A DNA stretch of 40,730 nucleotides from Chloroflexota bacterium (GTDB lineage Bacteria; Chloroflexota; Dehalococcoidia; Lucifugimonadales; UBA3495). Each line of letters starts with the position of its first letter. The stretch's first letter is position 1. Below are positions 8,275-16,085 of this stretch, one piece after another. A program made the position numbers and the translations under genes. The notes beneath the pieces are model-generated. The model was not told the DNA's origin. It made no database searches and saw only the letters and a program-made list of their open reading frames with translations. The stretch covers positions 1 through 40,730 of the forward strand of contig JAPOQH010000036.1 in NCBI GenBank assembly GCA_026710825.1, read 5' to 3'.

Positions 8275-8299
8275 CAAAATCCCCACTCAAGGTGGGGAT
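8275..8299 (-). terminator. Terminator of tRNA-Trp
   Basis: Read on the minus strand, ATCCCCAC (8299-8292) pairs with GTGGGGAT (8286-8279), then TTTTGGC follows. It starts 5 bases past the tRNA 3' end. A second weaker hairpin, GGATGG/CCATCC, lies at 8251-8268. Confidence 0.7.
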
Positions 8300-8303
8300 G
8301 CTC

Positions 8304-8377
8304 TGGCACCGGCGGAAGGAATCGAACCCACACCTTCGGTTTTGGAGACCGATGCGCTACCACTACACCACGCCGGT
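8304..8377 (-). tRNA. tRNA-Trp (anticodon CCA), CCA tail encoded
   Basis: The acceptor strands ACCGGCG and CGCCGGT pair perfectly, followed by discriminator G and an encoded CCA. The anticodon arm TCGGT-CTCCAAA-ACCGA carries anticodon CCA, which reads UGG. The D stem is GTGT/GCGC, with two G-U pairs. The T arm is GTGGG-TTCGATT-CCTTC, with one U-U mismatch and one G-U pair, a little weaker than usual. It is a single-gene transcript with its own promoter (8389-8417) and terminator (8275-8299). Confidence 0.93.
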
Positions 8378-8388
8378 GCGACCAGAAT

Positions 8389-8417
8389 ATTCTAGCAATA
8401 CCCCGCCCGCTGCACAA
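8389..8417 (-). promoter_or_regulatory. Predicted sigma-70 promoter of tRNA-Trp
   Basis: On the minus strand TTGTGC (8417-8412) and TAGAAT (8394-8389) are 17 bases apart, with TGC before the -10 as in an extended -10 element. The predicted start lies a few bases before the tRNA 5' end at 8377. Confidence 0.7.
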
Positions 8418-8455
8418 CCGCAATTGCGGGCGGCGGCAATCCAACGGGCCCGGAA

Positions 8456-9910
8456 CTATACAACCTGAGGGGCCGCGTGAGCCACCGCGCTGCGTCCGAT
8501 GTGGTCCAGGTATTCCTGGATATTGAGCACCTGGATGGTGTTGGTGGTTCCCGTCACACCGGTCATGAAACCGTGGACCAATGTGACCACATCCCGCTCG
8601 GACACCATGCCGGTGGACATCGCCGCATCGACCAACAGGGTCACCAGCTTGGCAACGTCGCGCTCCGCCGGTATGACGCCCTTGGGATGGAGGCCCCATG
8701 CCATGCAGACCCGGCGTTGTACCGCTGCATCGTGAGAGAACACCATGATGTCGTTCTCCGGACGGAAACGGGACATCTCGAACGCCGCCCGACCCGTGCT
8801 GGTGATGACGATGGGCTTGGCGTTCAGCGATTTGGTTAGCTGGTTCGCTCCCCACGTCACCGCCTGGGTCTGGTTGGTCTGGGGATATTCGGTGTAGTAG
8901 GCGTACATGGTTTCGGCCTGGACGATGGCTGCGTCCGCGATACGCACTGCCTCAACCGGATAGGCTCCCACTGCGATTTCGTCGGACAGGAGGATGGAGT
9001 CGCAGCCGTCCAGCACCGCGTTGGCGATGTCTGACACCTCAGCCCGGGTGGGAGTGGGCGAGTTGACCATGGACCGCAACATCTGGGTCGCGACGGAAGA
9101 AATGCGGCCGGCCATATTGGCGCGGGTGACCATGTTCTTCTGGATGACCGGCACCTCTTCCATGGGCATCTCCACGCCCAGGTCGCCCCGAGCCACCATG
9201 ATGCCGTCGACTTCCTCCAGGATATCGTCCAGGTTTTGGATGCACTCGCGACGCTCGAGTTTCGCCATCACGGGAGCCTGGCTGTTGAGCTGATTGAGGT
9301 AGGCGCGCGCGTAGCGAACATCCTCGCCCGAGCGCACGAACGACAGGGCGACCCAGTCAACCTCCTGCTCCACGCCGAACTGCAACGCGACCTTGTCGCT
9401 TTCGGTGATCACTGGCATGTCGATGGCCACGTCGGGCAGGTTGACGCCCTTGTAGGAGGAAAGGTTGCCACCGTTCCGCACCTGGGTCTTGATCTCAAGG
9501 TCCTCGGTTACGTCCAGCACTTCCAGGCAGACTGTACCGTCGGACAGGTAGACCAGATGGCCGGGACGCAGGCTGGCAAGGATGGTCGGTTCCGGGAACG
9601 GCAGGCGATCTGGGGTATCGGCGCTGGATTCGTTGACAATCGATATCCGGTCGCCGAAGTTGAGCTGGATTGCTTCCGCCATCTGGCCGAGCCGGAACTT
9701 GTTGCCGCCCAGGTCCTGCAGGACGGCGACCGGCCGGTTGTGTTTTTCCGACGCGGCGCGCACGCTGGCGATCACCTCGGCATGCTCCTCCAGGGTTCCG
9801 TGGGAGAAGTTCAACCGCGCCACGTCCATGCCCGCCGCAACGAGCCGGTCCAGCGTCTCCGGAGACCGGGAGGCCGGTCCAATGGTGGCTATTATCTTAG
9901 TCTTACGCAT
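8456..9910 (-). CDS. Pyruvate kinase, divergent active-site loop
   Basis: A 484-residue, full-length pyruvate kinase: the (beta/alpha)8 barrel, the inserted B domain (about 70-170) and the C-terminal allosteric-type domain. It converts phosphoenolpyruvate and ADP to pyruvate and ATP in lower glycolysis. TKIIATIGPAS, LNFSHG, MAKLE (the catalytic Lys region) and ARGDLG are present. Three conserved elements deviate: LQDLGGNK for DLxGPK, MLRSM for MLESM, and SDEIAVG where SGETA or SGESA is normal, which replaces a conserved hydroxyl residue by Ile. I chose ATG 9910 over the extension to 10012 because TKIIATIG follows it at once and the -10 at 9966-9971 lies inside the extension. Activity is likely but possibly altered. 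Confidence 0.88.
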   Translation of the reverse strand: MRKTKIIATIGPASRSPETLDRLVAAGMDVARLNFSHGTLEEHAEVIASVRAASEKHNRPVAVLQDLGGNKFRLGQMAEAIQLNFGDRISIVNESSADTPDRLPFPEPTILASLRPGHLVYLSDGTVCLEVLDVTEDLEIKTQVRNGGNLSSYKGVNLPDVAIDMPVITESDKVALQFGVEQEVDWVALSFVRSGEDVRYARAYLNQLNSQAPVMAKLERRECIQNLDDILEEVDGIMVARGDLGVEMPMEEVPVIQKNMVTRANMAGRISSVATQMLRSMVNSPTPTRAEVSDIANAVLDGCDSILLSDEIAVGAYPVEAVRIADAAIVQAETMYAYYTEYPQTNQTQAVTWGANQLTKSLNAKPIVITSTGRAAFEMSRFRPENDIMVFSHDAAVQRRVCMAWGLHPKGVIPAERDVAKLVTLLVDAAMSTGMVSERDVVTLVHGFMTGVTGTTNTIQVLNIQEYLDHIGRSAVAHAAPQVV

Positions 9911-9965
9911 GGCTGGTACCCCTGTCTGAGCGCTGGTTCGAGTCTCTTTATGTTTCCTTAATCGC

Positions 9966-9971
9966 ATTATA
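9966..9971 (-). promoter_or_regulatory. Predicted -10 element of the pyruvate kinase promoter
   Basis: A perfect TATAAT on the minus strand. The -35 region (CTGTGC, 17 bases upstream) is poor, and a CCGCTG/CAGCGG hairpin (9981-9997) covers it, so an activator may be needed. Transcription would begin near 9959. Confidence 0.45.
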
Positions 9972-10010
9972 GCGATTATCCCGCTGCGGCACAGCGGCAT
10001 GGATATAAGC

Positions 10011-10034
10011 AAAAGGGCGGGTTTTCACCCGCCC
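10011..10034 (-). terminator. Terminator of the luciferase-like monooxygenase gene
   Basis: On the minus strand, GGGCGGGT (10034-10027) pairs with ACCCGCCC (10022-10015) across a 4-base loop and is followed by TTTTGCTT. It lies about 20 bases past the stop of the gene ending at 10056. Confidence 0.85.
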
Positions 10035-10055
10035 CAATGGTTTCCGGTGCGCCGC

Positions 10056-11222
10056 TTAGCTACTCTGGCGGGATTCCTCGTAAGCCTGCGTGGCCCGTTC
10101 CAACCCGGCGCGGCGGTTCACCTGCAGCGTGTCGCGCAGCTCGGACGCCCACTGCTGGGACGTCTGAATGCCGGTGAGAGTCCCCTGGAATTGGGGCATC
10201 ACGTAACGGGCCATGAGTTCGTAGGACCGGTGCAACTTTTCGCGGGGCGCCCAGTCCTCGACGCGGACCAGCATGCCGCCGAATCCGCCGGACATTTCCT
10301 GCAACTCGTGGATGCGTTGGATGCAGTCGTCGGGCGTGCCCACGATCCACTGCTTGTTGTCGGTCATGAAGTCGACGATTTGGTCGCGCGGAACGTCGGG
10401 CACCTCGTGGCCCAGGGTGTTGCCGAAGTACTCGGTAACCACGCGGGCGGAACCCTCGCGGATATCTGCCTGCGCTTCCTTCTTGGAATCGGCCAGGTGG
10501 ACGCCGACGGACAAGCGCCACTCGGAGCGTTTCACGGTCTGGCCGTGTTCCGCGGCGGTCTCCTCCGCAATGGCCCACTGGTCCTTGAGGCTGGTGGAGC
10601 GCACCATGTCGCGCGGGACGCTGAGGGAAATCACTCCTGCGCCGTGCTTGCCGGCAGTGGTCACGCCGGCGGGCGACTGCACCGACGCCACGACCAGCGG
10701 GAAGGGTTGCTGGTACGGCCGAAGTTGCAGGTGAGCGTCGTGGAGTTCAAACCAGTCCGAGACGTAGGTGTAGGGTTCAGGGCTGTCCATCAGCCGCTTG
10801 ATTGCGCCCAGGGACTCGTCCATCATCTCGCGCTGGCGGGCCGGGTCGATACCGAACATGTAGGCGTCGGACGCCAGCGCGCCCGGCCCCACGCCGAGCA
10901 TCACGCGCCCGCGGGTCAGGTGGTCGAGCAGGACCATGCGGTTCGCCACCATGTACGGATGGTGGTACGGCAGGCTGACCACGCCCGTGCCCAGCCGCAG
11001 GTTGCGCGTGCGTTCGGCGGCGGTGGCCATGAACACCTCGGGGGAGGCGATGGTCTCCCAGCCGGCGCTGTGGTGCTCGCCAATCCAGGCTTCGTCGAAT
11101 CCCAGGTGGTCCAGCCACTGGAGCAACTCGAGGTCGCGTTCCAGCGCCAGTGTCGGGTTCTCGCCGACCCGGTGGAATGGAGCCATGAACACGCCGAATT
11201 TCATACGCGCCGGGACGGTCAT
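10056..11222 (-). CDS. LLM-class (luciferase-like) flavin-dependent monooxygenase
   Basis: A 388-residue TIM-barrel enzyme of the bacterial luciferase-like superfamily. The start MKFGVFMAPFH, the IGEHHSAGW block near residue 45 (the typical xEHH element), RLGTGVVSLPYHHP and LTRGRVMLGVGPG are all family hallmarks. Members use FMNH2 from a separate reductase to oxygenate terpenes, alkanes, sulfonates or other small organics; this one most resembles the limonene monooxygenase-like group, with low certainty about substrate. I chose ATG 11222 over an extension to 11285 because AGGAGGC at 11229-11235 is a good ribosome-binding site and the extension would overlap the GNAT gene. It is the last gene of the minus-strand run that starts at bioY. 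Confidence 0.85.
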   Translation of the reverse strand: MTVPARMKFGVFMAPFHRVGENPTLALERDLELLQWLDHLGFDEAWIGEHHSAGWETIASPEVFMATAAERTRNLRLGTGVVSLPYHHPYMVANRMVLLDHLTRGRVMLGVGPGALASDAYMFGIDPARQREMMDESLGAIKRLMDSPEPYTYVSDWFELHDAHLQLRPYQQPFPLVVASVQSPAGVTTAGKHGAGVISLSVPRDMVRSTSLKDQWAIAEETAAEHGQTVKRSEWRLSVGVHLADSKKEAQADIREGSARVVTEYFGNTLGHEVPDVPRDQIVDFMTDNKQWIVGTPDDCIQRIHELQEMSGGFGGMLVRVEDWAPREKLHRSYELMARYVMPQFQGTLTGIQTSQQWASELRDTLQVNRRAGLERATQAYEESRQSS

Positions 11223-11271
11223 TTGGGAGCCTCCTAAGTTGGCAATTGGTTCCTGGAACAGTCGCGTCATT

Positions 11272-11814
11272 CTAACACGGGGCATCGGAGGCGCAACCGG
11301 GGCGCTGGCCCATTCCCACGGCGGCGCTGCGGCGTTCGACGATGACGGTATCGCGCCACACGCCGTTCAGCATCGCGACCCGCTTGCGCCTGCCCACGAC
11401 GCGAAACCCGCAGGCCAGATGGACCGCGATGCTCGCCAGGTTTTCCGGGAAGATGCTGCTCTGCAACGTCCAGAATCCGGCGGCTTCCGATTCCGCTACG
11501 AACGCCGCCAGCAACAGCTTGCCGATCCCCCGGCCCCTGAATGATTCGTCCACGTAGATGCTGTGCTCGGCGACGCCGGCATAGCAGGCCCGCGCCGAAA
11601 CCGGCGAAAGGGCGGCCCAGGCAATTACCGCATCGCTGCTGCGGACCACGAGCCGGCATTCGGGTCGATGGTTGCGGTCCCAGGTTTCCCAATCAGGAAC
11701 CTCGGTCTCGAAGGTGGCGTTGCCGGTCGCGATGCCTTCCGCGTAGATCCGCTGCACGGAGGGCCAGTCGTCCGGCAGCATCGGCGTGATGTTGATGTCG
11801 CCGGCCGTTGGCAT
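11272..11814 (-). CDS. GNAT N-acetyltransferase, phosphinothricin acetyltransferase-like
   Basis: A 180-residue acetyl-CoA-dependent N-acetyltransferase. The acetyl-CoA pyrophosphate-binding motif is RGRGIGKLL, after a SIYVDESFRG strand. The N-terminal IYAEGIATGNATFE segment and the HLACGFRVVGRRKRVAMLNGVWRD C-terminal region match the Pat/Bar and methionine-sulfoximine acetyltransferase subgroup. That subgroup acetylates phosphinothricin or amino-acid analogues as a detoxification step; the natural substrate here is unknown. The C-terminal 15 residues after about 165 are low in conservation. The ribosome-binding site is weak (GCGACC). It sits between the MBL-fold gene (77 bases upstream) and the luciferase-like gene (49 bases downstream). 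Confidence 0.8.
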   Translation of the reverse strand: MPTAGDINITPMLPDDWPSVQRIYAEGIATGNATFETEVPDWETWDRNHRPECRLVVRSSDAVIAWAALSPVSARACYAGVAEHSIYVDESFRGRGIGKLLLAAFVAESEAAGFWTLQSSIFPENLASIAVHLACGFRVVGRRKRVAMLNGVWRDTVIVERRSAAVGMGQRPGCASDAPC

Positions 11815-11891
11815 GAGGTCGCCCGACTACCGGAAACGCTGCTGACCGAAAATGCGACGGTAAGAGCCTCGCGGTCTCGCGGGCCGGGCCG

Positions 11892-12575
11892 TCAACGCGC
11901 CCGGATCTGGGGAGTCAGCAAACCCACCTGCAACGACGGCGGCAGGTTGTTCCTGGTGACCTGCATGCGCCCCTGCGACTGCAGGGAGCCGTCGGCGACG
12001 CCAAGTTCGCGCAGGAACGCCGCCGGGTCTGCCGGCAGTATCTCCGATGGTTCGCCCGGCGCCCGGTAGTGCATGGGGATCAGCCAGCGGGCGTCCAGCT
12101 GCTGCGCGGTCTGATTGACGCCGCGATGCGACAGCAGGTCATGCTCCTCGCCGCCGGCCGGGGCGAGGACGACGTCGGCAGGACCGATGAGATCGATCTG
12201 CTGGGCGGACAGCGGTTTGACGATGTTTCCGAGGTGACAGATGGTGATTCCGTCCACGGCGATGGTGTACGCGACATTGCGCCGACTCCGCGGAGCGCCA
12301 TCGGGCAGGGCAGTCATGACGGCCCTGATGGTTATACCCTGGAACTCGTACTCCCCGGGCGTGTCAAACACGCGGGGGTCGCCGTTCAGATCGGCGGGGG
12401 TGTTGTGCATGACGTCGTCGTGGCTGACGGTGACCGCCACCACGTCCACGATCTGGCGCGGGTCGATCTGCATGCCCAACCCTGCGTTCGCCGCGTAGGG
12501 ATCCGTGACTATGGAGAGCCCGGTCGTGGCCGAACGAAGGCGGAATGAGGCATGTCCAAGCCAGTAAATATCCAT
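11892..12575 (-). CDS. MBL-fold protein with degenerate metal motif
   Basis: A 227-residue protein of the metallo-beta-lactamase fold, in the UlaG/YLGHxxFRL subgroup. It starts with YWLGHASFRLR, has TDPYA at 24-28, DTPGEYEF at 71-78 and IPMHY at 166-170. The metal motif, normally HxHxDH or HDHPNH, reads H52-D-D-V-M-H57, so the middle His is Asp. The later HLGD reads H114-L-G-N117. Relatives are zinc- or manganese-dependent hydrolases; this protein may bind metal differently or not at all. The gene lies 39 bases after bioY and 77 bases before the GNAT gene, in one likely transcript. A weak GGG-type ribosome-binding site precedes ATG 12575. Confidence 0.75.
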   Translation of the reverse strand: MDIYWLGHASFRLRSATTGLSIVTDPYAANAGLGMQIDPRQIVDVVAVTVSHDDVMHNTPADLNGDPRVFDTPGEYEFQGITIRAVMTALPDGAPRSRRNVAYTIAVDGITICHLGNIVKPLSAQQIDLIGPADVVLAPAGGEEHDLLSHRGVNQTAQQLDARWLIPMHYRAPGEPSEILPADPAAFLRELGVADGSLQSQGRMQVTRNNLPPSLQVGLLTPQIRAR

Positions 12576-12614
12576 GACTGCGCCCGATCAGATAGTCCCT
12601 TGGGTGAAGTGCCG

Positions 12615-13268
12615 TCAGCCGTTCCGTGGGGGCCCGGTCATCCAGTCCATCAGGGCCCAGCCGGCGGGAATCACCAGGCTGGCGGCGATCAACTTGACCA
12701 GGTCACCGGGGACAAAGGGCAGCAAACCGCACTGCCAGACATCGGCGCATCCCCAGGCGCTGGCAGCGTCGCCGGGCAGGAAGTAGTTCAGTTGAATCAA
12801 CCCGGGGACGTAGATCACGACGTTGCCCAGGAGCATGGCGAGCAGCACCCAGGGTTTCCGGTTCCATCCCCACTGGCACAGGAATCCGACCATGGCGGCC
12901 GCGGGTATAAACCCGACGATGTAACCGCCCGATGGCAGCAGCCAGAACCACCCGGATGCGCCTCCGGCAAAGAAGGGGAGGAACGCTCCCTCGATCGCGT
13001 ACAACGCCAACGCCAGGCCGCCGCGCCAGCCACCCAGCATCGCGCCCACAACCAGCACCGCGAAGGTCTGTCCCGTGATGGGCACCGGCGTGAACCCCAG
13101 GGGAATCTTGATCTGCGCGAACAGCGCGACCAGCAGGCTGCCCGCAACTATCAGGATGATGTCCCGGACTAATCTCGCGGTTGTCCCGGCCTCTGGAATT
13201 ACGACGTCGGCCAGGGTGCCCGGCAGGGGCAGCGCGGATTCGCCCGTTGACGAAATTCGATAACGCAT
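12615..13268 (-). CDS. bioY: Biotin transporter BioY (ECF S component)
   Basis: A 217-residue membrane protein with about six hydrophobic segments. It is the substrate-binding S component of the ECF biotin transporter, which takes up biotin alone or with EcfAAT. The family signatures are clear: IPLGFTPVPITGQTFAVLV, GAMLGGWRG, FAGGASGWFWLLPSGGYIVGF and the late PGDLVKL motif. The N-terminus is some 30 residues longer than usual; a later start is possible but none has a better ribosome-binding site. No ecfA or ecfT is visible nearby, so the energising module must be encoded elsewhere if used. It heads the minus-strand run and is divergent from polX across 135 bases. I see no convincing BirA or BioR operator there. 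Confidence 0.92.
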   Translation of the reverse strand: MRYRISSTGESALPLPGTLADVVIPEAGTTARLVRDIILIVAGSLLVALFAQIKIPLGFTPVPITGQTFAVLVVGAMLGGWRGGLALALYAIEGAFLPFFAGGASGWFWLLPSGGYIVGFIPAAAMVGFLCQWGWNRKPWVLLAMLLGNVVIYVPGLIQLNYFLPGDAASAWGCADVWQCGLLPFVPGDLVKLIAASLVIPAGWALMDWMTGPPRNG

Positions 13269-13403
13269 GATGGATACATCCTAACCAACGGTCAAAATTA
13301 TGTCCACGCAATCGCGAACGCAATACAGTCGATTCCTATCCACGCGCGCGCGTGTGGCCTCGCGCTTGCCCGGATTTGTGACCCGATGGTAAGGTGTAGT
13401 CCC

Positions 13404-15200
13404 ATGACTACGCCAATCAGCAACGACGATATCGTTACTCTGTTCAACAACATGGCAGCCATGTTGGAGATCAAGGGCGACACAGTGTTCAAGATCCGCG
13501 CCTACCAGCGGGCCGCCAACACCATCGACCAACTATCGTGGTCGTTGGCCACCGCTGCCGTCAACGGCGAGGACCTAAAGAAGATCCCCGGCATCGGGAA
13601 AGCCATCAGCGAAAAGGTGCAGGAGTACGTGGCCACCGGGCACGTCGTGGCCTACGATCGGTTGGCCGAGGAACTGCCGCCCAACGTGCTGGAGTTGCTG
13701 GAAGTGCCGGGCATGGGCCCGAAAACGGTCAAGGCCGCTGTGGACGAATTGGGCATCGGTTCGGTGGCTGAGTTGGAACAGGCCGCCCTGGACGGACGTC
13801 TGGCGCAACTGCCGCGCATGGGCAAGCGCTCAGCGGAGAACATCCTGCGCCACATTCACGCCCAACGCATGCGCTCCGACCGGACTCCCCTGGGCATCGC
13901 AGCGGAAACCTGCGCGGCCGTAACCGAGCAGCTTTTCGATGCCTGCCCCGGCCTGGTGAGCCTGACGCCCGCGGGATCCCTGCGGCGCTGGGAGGAGACG
14001 ATCGGCGACCTGGACCTGATCGCCATCTCTGAAAACCCTGCCGAAACGGGACCGGCCCTGGCCGGCCTTGCCTCGGTGCGGGAAACCCTCGTGCAGGGCG
14101 ACGCCAAGACCTCGGTGGTCGTCGATCCGGGAATCCAGATCGATCTGCGCATCGGCGAACCGGACGCACTGGGCGCGATGCTCCAGTATTTCACCGGCAG
14201 CCAGCAGCACAACATCCGCCTGCGCGACTACGCCAACCGGCAGGGCCTCTCGCTGAACGAATACGGCATCACCGTCGTCGATACCGCCGTCACCGAGAAA
14301 TTCCCAGACGAGGAATCGTTCTACGGACGGCTCGGCTTGCCGTGGATCGCGCCGGAACTGCGCCGGGGAGCGGACGAGTTGGATGCGGCCCGCAACGGAG
14401 AACTGCCCAACCTCATCACCGTGGACGACCTGCGGGGCGACCTGCACATGCACAGCGACTGGAGCGACGGCAAGTTCCCGCTGGAAGAGATGATTGCCGC
14501 CGTGGCCGCCATGGGCTACGAATACATGGCGCTCACCGACCACTCGCAGGGCCTGGGCGTCGCCAACGGCCTCACGCCGGACCGACTCGCCGCGCAGATC
14601 GAAATCCTCAGAGGCCTGCAGGACCGCTACGGTATGGTCATCCTCTGTGGCTCCGAGGTCGACATCCGCGCGGACGGGGCGATGGATTTCCCCGACGACG
14701 TGCTGGGCATGCTGGACTGGGTGATCGCGTCCGTGCACAACGCCATGAGCCAGGACCGGGAAACCATGACCAACCGCATCGTCCGGGCCATGGAAAACCC
14801 GCACGTCAGCATGATCGGGCACGCGTCGACCCGCCTGTTGGGCCGTCGGGATCCCGTGGATTTCGATATCGAGGCACTGCTGCAGACCGCCCGGGCGACC
14901 GGCACCGCCATGGAAATCAACGCCGCGCCGGAGCGCCTGGACCTCAAGGACACCCACGCCGCCCGCGCCCGCGAACTGGGCGTACCCCTGGTGATCAACA
15001 CCGATTCGCATCACACCGACAGCCTGAGCAATCAGCGGTACGGTGTGGCAGTGGCGCGTCGGGCATGGTGCGGCCCGCAACACGTGCTGAACGCATACCC
15101 GGCGTCCGAGTTCCTGGGATGGCTGCGCGCGCCAAAGGCAGAACGGGCGGCCCGGTTCGACGCGATGGTGGCCGGCGCTCGAGCCGGATCGGCGGCATGA
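13404..15200 (+). CDS. polX: DNA polymerase/3'-5' exonuclease PolX
   Basis: A 598-residue bacterial family X polymerase for gap filling in base-excision and related repair. Domains in order: N-terminal 8-kDa-like region, helix-hairpin-helix motifs (IPGIGKAI and VPGMGPKTV), the palm with GSLRRWEETIGDLDL carrying two catalytic Asp and QIDLRI the third, then a C-terminal PHP exonuclease domain from about residue 345 with DLHMHSDWSDG, LTDHS, GSEVDI, GHASTR and NTDSHH metal ligands. All active-site residues appear intact. I chose ATG 13404 because AAGGTG at 13391-13396 precedes it with 7-base spacing; the ATG at 13386 has no such site. Its TGA overlaps the start of the next gene (ATGA at 15197-15200). 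Confidence 0.93.
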   Translation: MTTPISNDDIVTLFNNMAAMLEIKGDTVFKIRAYQRAANTIDQLSWSLATAAVNGEDLKKIPGIGKAISEKVQEYVATGHVVAYDRLAEELPPNVLELLEVPGMGPKTVKAAVDELGIGSVAELEQAALDGRLAQLPRMGKRSAENILRHIHAQRMRSDRTPLGIAAETCAAVTEQLFDACPGLVSLTPAGSLRRWEETIGDLDLIAISENPAETGPALAGLASVRETLVQGDAKTSVVVDPGIQIDLRIGEPDALGAMLQYFTGSQQHNIRLRDYANRQGLSLNEYGITVVDTAVTEKFPDEESFYGRLGLPWIAPELRRGADELDAARNGELPNLITVDDLRGDLHMHSDWSDGKFPLEEMIAAVAAMGYEYMALTDHSQGLGVANGLTPDRLAAQIEILRGLQDRYGMVILCGSEVDIRADGAMDFPDDVLGMLDWVIASVHNAMSQDRETMTNRIVRAMENPHVSMIGHASTRLLGRRDPVDFDIEALLQTARATGTAMEINAAPERLDLKDTHAARARELGVPLVINTDSHHTDSLSNQRYGVAVARRAWCGPQHVLNAYPASEFLGWLRAPKAERAARFDAMVAGARAGSAA

Positions 15201-16006
15201 CCACCACGGACATATTGGTTCCCGCGCGGGAGATCGATGAGTTTCGCCGAGATGGCGCGATCACCGGCGCGGCCCTCGATTCATTCCACGCCGGGGTCAT
15301 CGCCGAACTGCGACAACGCGCCGGCAAGCTCGAGTCATGGCACGAGTCTGTGTTGCGAGCCATGGGCCAATGGAGCCTGACCCACGAAACCGTCAATGAC
15401 CGCGACTGGCAGTATGTGATCGGCGGCGAGGCTTTGGACGGCCTCACCCTGGCCCAGCGGTTGTGCCTGGAGATCCCCGACGTGGTGCCCGAATACGAGC
15501 TGGAATCATTGCTGTTCCTGGGGCGTTGGCCGGAGCCCATGAGTCCGGACCAGATCCGCTACCTGATCGGTCCCTATCGGTACGCCGCCCTCCTCAACTT
15601 CAGATATGGCATTGTCGTGGAAGAGGCGCTGCAACTGGTCGCGGAGGAATCGATTCGCAAGAGCCGCCTGGCTCGTTGCTACCAGGACAGCGACAACGTG
15701 ATCGAAGACGCCTACCGCCACCTATACGGGGACACCCAAACCAACCTGATCGCCGAGTTTCGGGGTGAGCGGCCAACGGCATGCGAGGATGATTCGGATA
15801 CACTCGCGCTGCATGAATGGCAGGAATTCACCTACTGGCTCTTCAAGCGGCGCGTGCGCAAGTGGCACCCCGCGCGAGTGGCCAGCGATACCCGGCGTGG
15901 ATTGCAGCGGCTGAGCGAATTGCACGATTCCGACGAATACGAAGGAACCCATTCGTTTGTGGGGGGCGAATGCGAACCTCCACCGATGCTGATGGGCCGA
16001 CCGTAG
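15197..16006 (+). CDS. Unrecognised protein translationally coupled to PolX
   Basis: A 269-residue soluble, mostly helical, acidic protein with no family I can name. It has no signal peptide or membrane segment. Features are a Trp-rich central part, a charged FKRRVRKWHPARVASDTRRG segment near residue 220 and a Gly/Pro-rich tail. The ATG lies inside the ATGA overlap with polX, so it is translated by coupling, which suggests a functional link to DNA repair or polX expression. Codon use and GC resemble polX. A strong terminator follows at 16024-16064. Confidence 0.75.
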   Translation: MTTTDILVPAREIDEFRRDGAITGAALDSFHAGVIAELRQRAGKLESWHESVLRAMGQWSLTHETVNDRDWQYVIGGEALDGLTLAQRLCLEIPDVVPEYELESLLFLGRWPEPMSPDQIRYLIGPYRYAALLNFRYGIVVEEALQLVAEESIRKSRLARCYQDSDNVIEDAYRHLYGDTQTNLIAEFRGERPTACEDDSDTLALHEWQEFTYWLFKRRVRKWHPARVASDTRRGLQRLSELHDSDEYEGTHSFVGGECEPPPMLMGRP

Positions 16007-16023
16007 CCCGGAGCCAAGCATCC

Positions 16024-16064
16024 AAAAAACTTCAGGGGCGGCCTTCCGGTCGCCCCTGTTTTTT
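16024..16064. terminator. Bidirectional terminator between polX operon and S1 gene
   Basis: CAGGGGCG (16033-16040) pairs with CGCCCCTG (16051-16058). TTTTTT follows on the plus strand, and AAAAAA at 16024-16029 gives a U-tract for the minus strand. It therefore serves both the polX operon and the convergent S1 gene, whose stop is at 16086. Confidence 0.88.
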
Positions 16065-16085
16065 GAGTCGATATGCGGTTCTGGC

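Noticed and set aside
13269..13403. Biotin operator (BirA or BioR type) upstream of bioY
   Set aside because: No matching dyad was found; only a weak CATAAT -10-like hexamer is present.
13830..15083. 417-codon frame opposite polX
   Set aside because: The sense strand encodes all PolX and PHP motifs; the antisense frame has none.
14342..15196. N-terminal extension of the gene at 15197 inside polX
   Set aside because: The extension is an Arg/Pro-rich frame-shifted reading of polX; the real start is the ATGA overlap.
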